Origin: an uncultured Clostridia bacterium
Lineage (GTDB): Bacteria > Bacillota > Clostridia > Christensenellales > Borkfalkiaceae
DNA: 61,217 nt
Direction of reading: 5' to 3'
Assembly: GCA_947630245.1 (NCBI GenBank)
Contig: CANRGR010000002.1
Location: 1 to 61,217 of the forward strand
The position numbers and the translations under genes were made by a program. Under the pieces are notes generated by a model that had not been told where the DNA came from, made no database searches, and saw nothing but the letters and a program-made list of their open reading frames with translations. This document shows, one piece after another, positions 8,385 to 17,617 of the stretch (position 1 is its first letter; every line of letters starts with the position of its first letter).

Positions 8385-8838
8385 CCTCTGTCATTGCGAA
8401 CGCCGCCGGGACGTTCTCAAATACGTCATGTTGAGCGCAGTCGAAACATCGCCTTATCTCTTGTCACCCCTCGGGGTCCCCGCAAAAAGACGTCGTATTT
8501 TTGCGGGGTGATATAGGGGAACTCCGCCCGTAGGGCGGTGAGGGGTTTGTCATTCCAAGCGTAGCCGAGGAATCTATACCACCTGTCATTCCGAGGGCAC
8601 GAAGTGCCCGAGAGAATCCCCTTATTCAAATCGGACTGCGTATGAGGGATACACTCCTCCCTCGCTTCGCTCGGTCGTCGGTATGACAGAAAACAGACAG
8701 GCATTCCAAAATACGTCATGTTGAGCGCAGTCGAAACATCGCCTTGATTTTAAGACTGTGGCGACTCTTCAACTGCGGCTATGCCTCCGTTCAGAGTGAC
8801 GTAATCAATTCAGCGTGTCGGTATGACAATGTAGTTTC
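8385..8838. repeat. Repeat island 1 (mixed short intergenic repeats)
   Basis: This stretch between hisS and hslU holds no gene. It contains two copies (8420-8455 and 8710-8745) of a repeat built on ATACGTCATGTTGAGC/GTCGAAACATCGCC, copies of a GTCATTCCGAGC...GAGGAATC hairpin repeat (from 8550), a GGGATACACTCC...CGGTATGACA repeat (near 8648), and an 80-bp unit (8468-8550) that recurs at 39303. Each unit is partly self-complementary. Other copies lie in five more islands in this window. Confidence 0.8.
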
Positions 8839-9050
8839 CTTAAATTCCCATGCGCGGAGCAGGGTCTCCCTGCGTCAGCGCACACAATTTGCCGCATACC
8901 TGCGGCTTCTTGTCCGATGAAACGAACAAGAGAACAAGCAAGTTAAGGCGCGCAAGCACGTTTCCTCACGGCGATTTCTTACGACGCGCGCGGCGCGCCG
9001 CTTGCGGAAAGCCGCAAGCAAGCAAGAAATCGCGTGAATATAAAGCAAAT
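8839..9050. repeat. Structured intergenic element, copy 1
   Basis: About 210 bp abutting the hslU stop codon. Helices on the plus strand: an outer GCGC clamp (8852-8855/8878-8881) around GCAGGG/CCCTGC (8859-8864/8868-8873), then ACACAATTT, then GCCGCA/TGCGGC (8891-8896/8901-8906), a conserved single-stranded-looking block with AAACGAAC and AAGTTAAGGCGCG, and a terminal helix GCGATTTCTT/AAGAAATCGC (8971-8980/9024-9033) enclosing CTTGCGG/CCGCAAG. Copies 2 and 3 keep the same helices with different bases. Whether it acts as RNA or DNA, and on which strand, is unknown. Confidence 0.8.
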
Positions 9051-10361
<1,311 letters not shown>

Positions 10362-10419
10362 AGCCTGACCTCCGTCGATGAGAGATATGATGCCCGCCGC
10401 GCGGACAGTTGACCTTGTT

Positions 10420-10718
10420 TTTCTGTCATTCCGAGCGCACAGATGTCATTCCGAGCGCAGCCGAGGAATCTCTACTTATTTTGAGATTTCTCCACTTCGT
10501 TCGCTTCGCTCACTTCGGTCGAAATGACAAAACTGGCGCTTTCTGTCATTCCGACCCCGAAGGGGGAGAGAATCCCCTTGTCTAAAACGGACTGCGTATG
10601 AGGGGATACACTCCTCCCTCACTTCGCTCGGTCGTCGGTATGACAACGGGGGACGAACTTCGTTTGAGGGGATACACTCGCTCCGCGCTACGCGCTCCGC
10701 TCGGTATGACAACGTAAT
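10420..10718. repeat. Repeat island 2 between hslU and hslV
   Basis: A gene-free stretch with several GTCATTCCGAGCGCAGCC/GAGGAATC repeats (from 10426), an AGATTTCTCC...CTTCGGTCGAAATGAC repeat, and two copies of the GGGATACACTC...GGTATGACA unit (near 10602 and 10670). It directly precedes structured element copy 2. Confidence 0.78.
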
Positions 10719-10930
10719 CTTAAAAATCCCATGCGCGTTGGAAAACCACGCTTTTCCATAAGCGCACACAATTTGCGCGACACCTCGCGCTTGATGTCCG
10801 ATAAAACGAACGAGAGGACAAACAAGTTAAGGCGCGGTAGCGCGTTTCCTCGAACGATTCTTTACGAAGCGAGCAAGGCGTAGCCGTAGCAAGCGAGCAA
10901 AGAATCGTTCGAAACCCAAAGTTCGAAACC
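10719..10930. repeat. Structured intergenic element, copy 2
   Basis: It has the same architecture as copy 1 but compensated bases: GCGC clamp (10733-10736/10762-10765) around GGAAAA/TTTTCC (10740-10745/10752-10757), ACACAATTT, GCGCGA/TCGCGC (10775-10780/10785-10790), the shared middle block, and a perfect 13-bp terminal helix CGAACGATTCTTT/AAAGAATCGTTCG (10851-10863/10899-10911). It ends just downstream of the hslV stop codon, as copy 1 does for hslU. Confidence 0.8.
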
Positions 10931-10932
10931 AC

Positions 10933-11466
10933 TCACACTGTTTCGCAAAGGATATGATCGTTCGTATAGACGCAGATCTCCGAAGCGATTTTAAGCGACT
11001 TTCTCGCGATCTCCTCTGCGGAAAAATCGGTATTCTGGACGAGGGCGCGGGCGGCGGCGAGCGCATAATTCCCGCCGCTTCCGATCGCGCAGATCCCCTC
11101 GTCGGGCTCGATCACTTCTCCCGTTCCCGAGAGAATGAGCAAAGTGTCCTTGTCCGCAGTGATCATCATAGCGTCGAGCTTCCTGCCGATCTTATCGCTG
11201 CGCCAGAGATCCGCGAGTTCCACCGCCGAGCGCATGAGATTGCCGGCAAACTTGTTGAGCATGCCCTCGAACCGCTCGGAGAGGGAAAACGCGTCCGTGA
11301 CGCTCCCCGCAAAGCCCAAAATCACCTTTCCGCCGTAGATTCTTCTGACCTTGACCGCGGTATTCTTGAAGATGACGGACTCGCCCATTGTGACCTGTCC
11401 GTCCCCCGCGATCGCCGTGACGCCGTTCCGTTTGACGGCGCAAATTGTCGTTCCTCTGAATTCCAT
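10933..11466 (-). CDS. hslV: ATP-dependent protease peptidase subunit HslV
   Basis: HslV is the N-terminal-threonine peptidase of the HslUV proteasome-like protease. The 177-residue protein starts [11 protein letters not shown]; the family pattern (for example MKFHGTTI in other bacteria) implies removal of a five-residue propeptide to expose Thr6. [23 protein letters not shown] and the [15 protein letters not shown] block are all conserved. The ATG at 11466 is preferred over in-frame starts further up because of this propeptide pattern. It begins 10 bp after the trmFO stop, so it is in the dprA-topA-trmFO operon. Confidence 0.96.
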   Translation of the reverse strand: MEFRGTTICAVKRNGVTAIAGDGQVTMGESVIFKNTAVKVRRIYGGKVILGFAGSVTDAFSLSERFEGMLNKFAGNLMRSAVELADLWRSDKIGRKLDAMMITADKDTLLILSGTGEVIEPDEGICAIGSGGNYALAAARALVQNTDFSAEEIARKSLKIASEICVYTNDHILCETV

Positions 11467-11476
11467 TCTCTGATCC

Positions 11477-12766
11477 TCACTCGATTTGCAAGTATCGTTT
11501 GAGCCGTTCGATCTCCCCGAGCGCGCGCTCGGCAAGAAGACGGCGTTTTTCCTGTTTGTCCCGCACCGTCCCGAATCCCGCCCGCAGAATGCCGTAATTG
11601 GCGTTCATGGGCTCGAAATGCGGATTCGGCGCGGCGATATACCGCGAGAGCGCGCCGCACATCGACGTATCCTCCGGCACATACGGCTCCTTCCCACTGA
11701 GGACGGCATAGGCATGGATCCCCGCGAGCAATCCGGAGGCGGCGCTCTCGACATACCCCTCCACGCCCGTGATCTGTCCCGCAAAGAAGAGCATGGGATT
11801 GCCCTTTACGGAGAAATCCGCGTTGAGCACATCGGGGGATTGGAGATAGGTATTGCGGTGCATCACGCCGTAGCGCAGAAACTCGGCGTGCGCGAGCGCG
11901 GGAATCATCGAAAAGACCCGCTTCTGCTCCCCGAATTTCAGATTTGTCTGACAGCCGACGAGCCCGTAGCTCGTCCCCGCGGCGTTCTCCTTGCGGAGCT
12001 GCAAGACGGCGTAGGGACGTCTCCCCTGTCCGTCGGAGAGCCCGACGGGCTTGAACGTGCCGAAGCGGAGGGTATCTCTCCCGCGGGACGCCATCACTTC
12101 GATGGGCATGCACCCCTCGAAGATCTCCCGCTTTTCGAACGAGTGAAGCTCCGCGCGCTCCGCCGAAAGGAGCTCGGCGACAAAGCGGCGGTATTCCTCC
12201 TCGGTCAAAGGACAGTTGAGATAATCCCCCGTGCCCTTTCCGTAGCGGTCGCCCTGAAAGACGTTGGTTTTGTCGATGCTGTCCGCCGAGACGATGGGCG
12301 CGGACGCGTCGTAAAAATGAAGCGCGCCGAATGTGCGTTCGATGTCCGCATACAGCCCGCCCTCCGTGAGCGGACCCGTTGCGACGATCCCCTCCCGCGG
12401 CAGGGCGTCCGCCTCGGCGCAGACGACGCGGATGTGTTTGCAGGCGCGGATGCGTCCCGTGACATATGCGGAAAACAGTTCCCTGTCCACGGCAAGCGCG
12501 CCGCCCGCGGGCACGCGCGCAACCTCCGCCGCCGCCATCGTGACGGATCCGAGCCGCCGCATCTCCTCTTTGAGCAGTCCGCAGGCGTTCCCGAATACGT
12601 CGTCCGATTTGAGGGAATTGGAGCAGACGAGCTCAGCAAAATCCGCGCTCTTGTGTGCGGGCGTAAATTTTCGCGGCTTCATCTCGACGAGCTCGACGTC
12701 GATCCCCCGCATTCCGAGGAAATACGCCGCCTCACAGCCCGCGAGTCCCGCGCCGATGACCTTCAT
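11477..12766 (-). CDS. trmFO: tRNA (uracil-54-C5)-methyltransferase, folate- and FAD-dependent
   Basis: TrmFO (formerly Gid) makes 5-methyluridine at tRNA position 54 using 5,10-methylene-tetrahydrofolate and FADH2. The 429-residue protein begins with the FAD-binding Rossmann motif [15 protein letters not shown] (residues 3-17) and carries the family blocks [11 protein letters not shown] and the C-terminal [15 protein letters not shown]. The start overlaps the topA stop by 4 bp (ATGA), which indicates translational coupling. It sits in the classical Firmicutes topA-trmFO-hslV order, but the xerC/codV gene usually found after trmFO is missing. Confidence 0.96.
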   Translation of the reverse strand: MKVIGAGLAGCEAAYFLGMRGIDVELVEMKPRKFTPAHKSADFAELVCSNSLKSDDVFGNACGLLKEEMRRLGSVTMAAAEVARVPAGGALAVDRELFSAYVTGRIRACKHIRVVCAEADALPREGIVATGPLTEGGLYADIERTFGALHFYDASAPIVSADSIDKTNVFQGDRYGKGTGDYLNCPLTEEEYRRFVAELLSAERAELHSFEKREIFEGCMPIEVMASRGRDTLRFGTFKPVGLSDGQGRRPYAVLQLRKENAAGTSYGLVGCQTNLKFGEQKRVFSMIPALAHAEFLRYGVMHRNTYLQSPDVLNADFSVKGNPMLFFAGQITGVEGYVESAASGLLAGIHAYAVLSGKEPYVPEDTSMCGALSRYIAAPNPHFEPMNANYGILRAGFGTVRDKQEKRRLLAERALGEIERLKRYLQIE

Positions 12767-14970
12767 TCCGCTTTCTCTTGGGGCGGCTTATAGCCGCACT
12801 CCCGGTTGCCGCATTTGAGAACGCCCTTCTGCGTTTTCACAATGGGACCGCCGCACGACGGGCATTTTTCGCCCGTGGGCTGATCCCAGCTCATAAACTT
12901 GCAAGCGGGATAGCCGCTGCATCCGAAATAGGGCTTTCCCGTGCGGGAGAAGAGCCGTTTGGTGGGCTTCCCGCAGTCGGGGCAGACGCCTTCGAGCACC
13001 GTCTCTTTTTTGGGCGTCTCCTCGAAGGGAAGGGTGGATTTGCACTTGGGATAGTTGGGGCAGGCGAGGAATTTCCCGAATCTGCCCGTCTTGACCGTCA
13101 TCATCGCGCCGCACTTGGGACAGGGCGTATCGGTCGTCTCCGCCTGTCCTTCGCTGACGATGTTCGAACATGCGGGATACCCCGTGCAGGCGAGATACTT
13201 CCCGTACTTGCCGTTCTTGCGGATCATGGGACGTCCGCACTTTTCGCAGAGGATGTCCGTGAGTTCGTCGCCGTCGGTGCCCGCAAAGCGAAGTTTCTCC
13301 TCGAAGGGGGGATAGAACGCGGAAATGATGGAATGCCAATCCTTGCCGCCCTCTTCGATGTCGTCGAGCTTCTCCTCCATATCGGCGGTGAATCCGACGT
13401 CCATGACGTCGGTGAAATATTTCACGAGCATGTCGGTGATACGGTATGCGATCTCGGTGGGAAGCATGTACTTCCCGTCCTTTTCGACATATTTGCGCTT
13501 ATTGAGCACGGAGATGATGGAGGCGTAGGTGGACGGTCTGCCGATTCCCTTGTCCTCCATCGCCTTGACGAGCGAGGCGTCCGTATAGCGGACGGGCGGC
13601 TTGGTGAACTTCTGCTCCGGCTTCAAGGCGAGCTGCGTGAGCGCGTCGCCCTCTTTGAGCGGCGGGAGCAACTTTCCGCTGCTCTCCTCCTCGTCCTCTT
13701 TTTTGCTCTCCTGATAGACGGCGGTGAATCCCGCAAAGCGGAGCGTCTTTCCGCTCGCCTTCAATCCGTATCCGCCGTTCCCGATCTCGATCTGCATGCT
13801 GTCGTAGAGAGCTTCCGCCATCTGCGAGGCGAGAAAGCGCTCATAGATGAGTTTATAGACGTTGAAATGTTTCTTGTCGAGCATCTTTTTGGCGCGCTCC
13901 GGCGTCAAGGAGATGTCGATGGGACGGATCGCCTCGTGCGCGTCCTGCGCGCCCTTTTTGGAGGCGTAGACGTTCGGCTTTGCGGGGCAGTATTCCGTTC
14001 CGTATTTCTCCGCGATGAACGCGAGCGCGTCCCGCTGGGCGTCCTCCGAGATCCGGGTGGAGTCGGTACGGATATAGGTGACGAACGCGATGTGTCCCTC
14101 GCCCTCGACGTCCAATCCCTCATAGAGATGCTGCGCCATGAGCATCGTCTCGGGAGCGGTCATGCCGAGTTTGTTGGAGGCGTCCTGTTGGAGCGTGCTC
14201 GTCGTGAAGGGCGCGGGCGCATGCGACCGTGCGACCGTCTTTTTGACGGACGTGACGCTGTAAACCCCGCCGCCGAGCACGGAAAGCGCCTCGTCCGCCT
14301 GCTCCCGGTTGCCGATTTTGAGCTTTTTTCCGCCCCGTTTTTCGAGCGTTGCGCGGAAGGGGGAGAACTTCTTTTCCCCGTCCTGCAATTCCGCGGTGAT
14401 CGTCCAATACTCCTCGGGCACGAACGCCTGTATCTCGCGTTCGCGGTCGACGACGAGGCGGAGCGCGACAGATTGCACCCGTCCCGCCGAGAGCCCGTTG
14501 CGGATCTTGCTGTTGAGGAGCGGGGAGAGTTTATAGCCCACGAGACGGTCGAGCACTCTCCTCGCCTGTTGGGCGTCCACGAGATTGTAATTGATCTTCC
14601 GCGGGTGTTCGAGCGCCCGCGCGACCGCCTTCGGAGAGATCTCGTTGAATTCGATCCTGTTCTCCTTGTCCGCGTCGAGCCCGAGCACGGTCTGCAAATG
14701 CCATGAAATCGCCTCGCCCTCGCGGTCGGGGTCGGTTGCGAGATAGACTTTCCCCGCCTTCTTCGCCTCTTCGGTGAGGCGGCGGATGGTCTCCTCCTTG
14801 CCGGGGGAGGTGACGTATCTCGGCTCGAAATTCTTGTCGATGGAGACGCCGAGCGTCTTTTGCGGAAGATCGCGGATATGTCCGCCCGAGGCGTCCACGC
14901 GGTACTTCCCTTTGAGATATTTGGAAATGGTTTTCGCCTTGCTCGGCGACTCTACGATGATCAGATCCAT
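12763..14970 (-). CDS. topA: DNA topoisomerase I
   Basis: A type IA topoisomerase that relaxes negative supercoils. The 735-residue protein has the N-terminal TOPRIM domain (IIVESPSKAKTISKYL; acidic DPDREGEAI near 95), the core with RVQSVALRLVVDRE, and the catalytic tyrosine in FVTYIRTDSTR (near residue 300). Four C-terminal Cys4 zinc ribbons follow from about residue 575 (CEKCG, CPKCG, CPDCG and CPSCG, each with a paired C-x-C region). The start at 14970 has AGAGGAAC before it; dprA ends 9 bp upstream. Confidence 0.97.
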   Translation of the reverse strand: MDLIIVESPSKAKTISKYLKGKYRVDASGGHIRDLPQKTLGVSIDKNFEPRYVTSPGKEETIRRLTEEAKKAGKVYLATDPDREGEAISWHLQTVLGLDADKENRIEFNEISPKAVARALEHPRKINYNLVDAQQARRVLDRLVGYKLSPLLNSKIRNGLSAGRVQSVALRLVVDREREIQAFVPEEYWTITAELQDGEKKFSPFRATLEKRGGKKLKIGNREQADEALSVLGGGVYSVTSVKKTVARSHAPAPFTTSTLQQDASNKLGMTAPETMLMAQHLYEGLDVEGEGHIAFVTYIRTDSTRISEDAQRDALAFIAEKYGTEYCPAKPNVYASKKGAQDAHEAIRPIDISLTPERAKKMLDKKHFNVYKLIYERFLASQMAEALYDSMQIEIGNGGYGLKASGKTLRFAGFTAVYQESKKEDEEESSGKLLPPLKEGDALTQLALKPEQKFTKPPVRYTDASLVKAMEDKGIGRPSTYASIISVLNKRKYVEKDGKYMLPTEIAYRITDMLVKYFTDVMDVGFTADMEEKLDDIEEGGKDWHSIISAFYPPFEEKLRFAGTDGDELTDILCEKCGRPMIRKNGKYGKYLACTGYPACSNIVSEGQAETTDTPCPKCGAMMTVKTGRFGKFLACPNYPKCKSTLPFEETPKKETVLEGVCPDCGKPTKRLFSRTGKPYFGCSGYPACKFMSWDQPTGEKCPSCGGPIVKTQKGVLKCGNRECGYKPPQEKAE

Positions 14971-14979
14971 AACGTTCCT

Positions 14980-16053
14980 CTATGCTAAGCTCTTATATCT
15001 GTTTCCTCCCGCCTTGACGGCGAGCCCTTTGAGTTCGAGCGCCGAAAGGACGGCGGTGACTTCGAAGATCTTCATTCCCGCGCGCTCGGCGAGCGCCGCG
15101 GCATGCAGTTCCTCTCCCCCCCTCAAAAGGGACAGCAGACGGGATTCCTGTTCCGTGAGCGCCGTTTCCCGCTTGGGTTTCGCTTCGATTCCGTACACGG
15201 AGAGGATGTCCTCTTCCGACGTGACGAGATACGCGCCCTTCTTGATGAGTTCGTTGCAACCCGCTCCCTGCGCCGCGCCGAGGCTGTACGGGAAGGCAAA
15301 GACGTCCCGTCCGTATTCGAGCGCAAGATCCGCCGTGATGAGCGCGCCGCTCTTTTCGCCCGCCGAAATGACGAGCACGCCCTCCGCAAGTCCCGCAAGG
15401 ATGCGGTTGCGTGCATGAAAGGAGCCCTTTCTCACGCGCTCCTTCGGGGCGCATTCGCTCAGAAGCAGACCCCGTTTTGCGATTTCCGCTTTGAGCGAGG
15501 CATGTGCGGCGGGATAGCATTCGTCCAGCCCGCAGGGCAGAACGCTGATGATTCCTCCCCCGAGCGCGCCGCGGATTGCCGCGCTGTCGCCGCCCTCCGC
15601 GAGCCCCGTGACGATCGCAAACCGCTCCGAGAGCGCTTCCGCAATGCGTCTGCCGTGCTCCTCCGCCCACGGCGGCGTGATGCGGGAGCCGACGATACAG
15701 AACGTTCTGCGTCCGAGCAGTTCCCTTCTCCCCTCGCCGTTGAGGACGAGAGGCGGATCGGCGGCTTTGAGCGATTCGGGATAGTCCTCGCTCATCGGGG
15801 TGATGAAAAACCGTCCCTTGCGCCCGGCGTCCTTCAATTCCGCTTCGAGGCGGGAGGAGCGCTCGTCGAGGCTCCCTCCGTTATATACCCCGTTTCCGCG
15901 GAGTTCTGTCAGTTTTGCGGAAAATTCTCCGAATCTGAGGAACAGCTCCGCGGGCGAGGGCGCCAGACGGAGCAGCGCGGCGCGCTCTCTCCGTTCGAGG
16001 GGAGTGCAGACGCACAGCCAGATCAACGCGCGTTCATCCGCAGAGTAATCCAT
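14980..16053 (-). CDS. dprA: DNA-processing protein DprA
   Basis: DprA loads RecA on incoming single-stranded DNA in natural transformation. The 357-residue protein has a short N-terminal helical region, the Rossmann-like DprA domain with VGSRITPPWAEEHG (near 133), GLAEGGDSAAIRGAL, and RNRILAGLAEGVLVISAGEKSGALITA, and a C-terminal winged-helix (about 290-355). The ATG at 16053 overlaps the comM stop (TGATG); an in-frame GTG one codon upstream is an alternative start. Together with the neighbouring comM it makes a competence-type pair at the head of the topA operon. Confidence 0.93.
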   Translation of the reverse strand: MDYSADERALIWLCVCTPLERRERAALLRLAPSPAELFLRFGEFSAKLTELRGNGVYNGGSLDERSSRLEAELKDAGRKGRFFITPMSEDYPESLKAADPPLVLNGEGRRELLGRRTFCIVGSRITPPWAEEHGRRIAEALSERFAIVTGLAEGGDSAAIRGALGGGIISVLPCGLDECYPAAHASLKAEIAKRGLLLSECAPKERVRKGSFHARNRILAGLAEGVLVISAGEKSGALITADLALEYGRDVFAFPYSLGAAQGAGCNELIKKGAYLVTSEEDILSVYGIEAKPKRETALTEQESRLLSLLRGGEELHAAALAERAGMKIFEVTAVLSALELKGLAVKAGGNRYKSLA

Positions 16054-17573
16054 CACAGTTTCTCCCTCAGACGGTACGAGACCGCCTCGAAGATGTGTTT
16101 TTCGAGAATGTATTCGCTGGAATCGAGATCGGCGATCGTCCGCGCGACCTTGATGATGCGCGCCCTTGCGCGCGCGGAGAGCTGCATGCGCTCAAACGCC
16201 TCGCGCAGAATCTCCTCCGACGCCCGGTTGAGCGAGCAATACGCGAGGATCTCCCGCTCCCCCATCTCGGCGTTCGTCACGAGCCCGCTCCCCTCGAAGC
16301 GGTTTCTCTGGATGCGCCGCGCGCCGTTGACGCGCTCCTTGACTTCCTCGGAGCTCTCGCGCGATTCCGTCGACGTGAGATCGTCGTAGGAGATATTATC
16401 GACTTCGACTTGGAGATCGATACGGTCGAGCAGCGGACCGGAGACTTTCTTGCGGTATCTTCTGATCTCCGCGGGCGTGCAGGTGCAAACGAGATTGGCG
16501 GAGCCGTAATTGCCGCAGGGGCAGGGATTCATGCTCGCACAGAGCATGAACCGCGAGGGGTATGAGAACGTCCCGCCCGCACGGGAGACGGTGATCTTCC
16601 CGTCCTCGAGGGGCTGGCGGAGCGCTTCGAGCGTGGAGCGCTTGTATTCGGGCAGTTCGTCCAAAAAGAGCACGCCGCCGTGCGCGAGAGAGATCTCCCC
16701 CGGGTGCACGGCGCGGTTCCCGCCGCCGCACATGGCGACGGTCGTCGCGGTATGGTGCGGGGTGCGGAAGGGTCGCTCCGTGACGATCCCCTCCTCCCCG
16801 AGAATCCCCGCAACCGAGTGAATCTTGGTGATTTCGAGCGCCTCCCCGAAGGTGAGATCGGGCATGATCGTGGGAAGGCATCTCGCGAGCATGGTCTTGC
16901 CCGTTCCCGGGGGACCGATCATGAGCAGGTTGTGTCCGCCCGCGACCGCGATCTCGATCGCGCGCCGCGCAACGGGCTGTCCCTTCACATATTTGAGATC
17001 AGCGGAGCCCTCCTTTTTCGCCGCGGCGGCAAAGCGTTTCGTTTCGAGCGGAGAGATGGGTGTGACGCCGAGCAGATGCCGCACGACGGCAAGAAGGCTC
17101 TCCGCGGGATAGATCATCGCCCCGCCGAGGAAGCTCGCCTCCTTCGCGTTTGCGGCGGGAATGACGAACTTCGAAAACCCGTGCGCCTTCGCGGAGATGA
17201 GAATGGGCAGGAGCCCCGTCACGGGACGGAGACTGCCGTCGAGCGCGAGTTCGCCGAGGAACACGGTGTCCCCGACGTCCGCGCCGACGAGCTGTTCGCT
17301 CGCTTTGAGCAGACTGATTGCAATCGCCAAATCGAAGGACGCGCCCTCCTTTTTGATGTCAGCGGGCGCGAAATTGATGGTGATCTTATTCATGGGGAAG
17401 AGGAGCCCGCTGTTTTTGAGCGCGGAACGCACTCTCTCTTTGGACTCTTTGACTGCGGTGTCGGGAAGCCCCACCATATCATAGGCGGGGACTCCCTTGT
17501 TGACGTCCGTCTCCACTTCCACGGGCACGCCTTCGAGCCCGAGGAGCGAATAACAGATGATTTTCGCGATCAT
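16053..17573 (-). CDS. comM: Magnesium-chelatase-like AAA+ helicase ComM (YifB)
   Basis: ComM is a hexameric helicase that helps branch migration during transformation. The 506-residue protein has the N-terminal YifB domain (GVPVEVETDVNKGVPAYDMVGLPD type sequence), Walker A GPPGTGKTMLARCLP (near 218), Walker B VLFLDELPEY and the Mg-chelatase signature FMLCASMNPCPCG with CTCTP (near 345-362). The C-terminal Mg-chelatase domain ends in RTIADLDSSEYILEKHIFEAVSYR. The ATG at 17573 has GGGAGG upstream. The gene overlaps dprA by one base. Confidence 0.95.
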   Translation of the reverse strand: MIAKIICYSLLGLEGVPVEVETDVNKGVPAYDMVGLPDTAVKESKERVRSALKNSGLLFPMNKITINFAPADIKKEGASFDLAIAISLLKASEQLVGADVGDTVFLGELALDGSLRPVTGLLPILISAKAHGFSKFVIPAANAKEASFLGGAMIYPAESLLAVVRHLLGVTPISPLETKRFAAAAKKEGSADLKYVKGQPVARRAIEIAVAGGHNLLMIGPPGTGKTMLARCLPTIMPDLTFGEALEITKIHSVAGILGEEGIVTERPFRTPHHTATTVAMCGGGNRAVHPGEISLAHGGVLFLDELPEYKRSTLEALRQPLEDGKITVSRAGGTFSYPSRFMLCASMNPCPCGNYGSANLVCTCTPAEIRRYRKKVSGPLLDRIDLQVEVDNISYDDLTSTESRESSEEVKERVNGARRIQRNRFEGSGLVTNAEMGEREILAYCSLNRASEEILREAFERMQLSARARARIIKVARTIADLDSSEYILEKHIFEAVSYRLREKL

Positions 17574-17617
17574 AGCGAAGCCTCCCTTCTTTGGTATAAT
17601 CCGGTCACGTCATCCGT

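Noticed and set aside
8346-8450. T-box leader before hisS
   Set aside because: No T-box sequence or antiterminator is seen upstream; the start is followed directly by repeat island 1.
8385-8838. CRISPR array in the repeat islands
   Set aside because: Repeats are irregular in length, order and orientation, self-complementary, and lack spacers of constant length.
8850-9050. A coding frame MRxAGSPCVSAHNLPHTCG shared by structured elements 1 and 3
   Set aside because: The frame is readable in copies 1 and 3, but copy 2 changes most residues while keeping the helices, so selection is on pairing and not on protein. No ribosome binding site fits.
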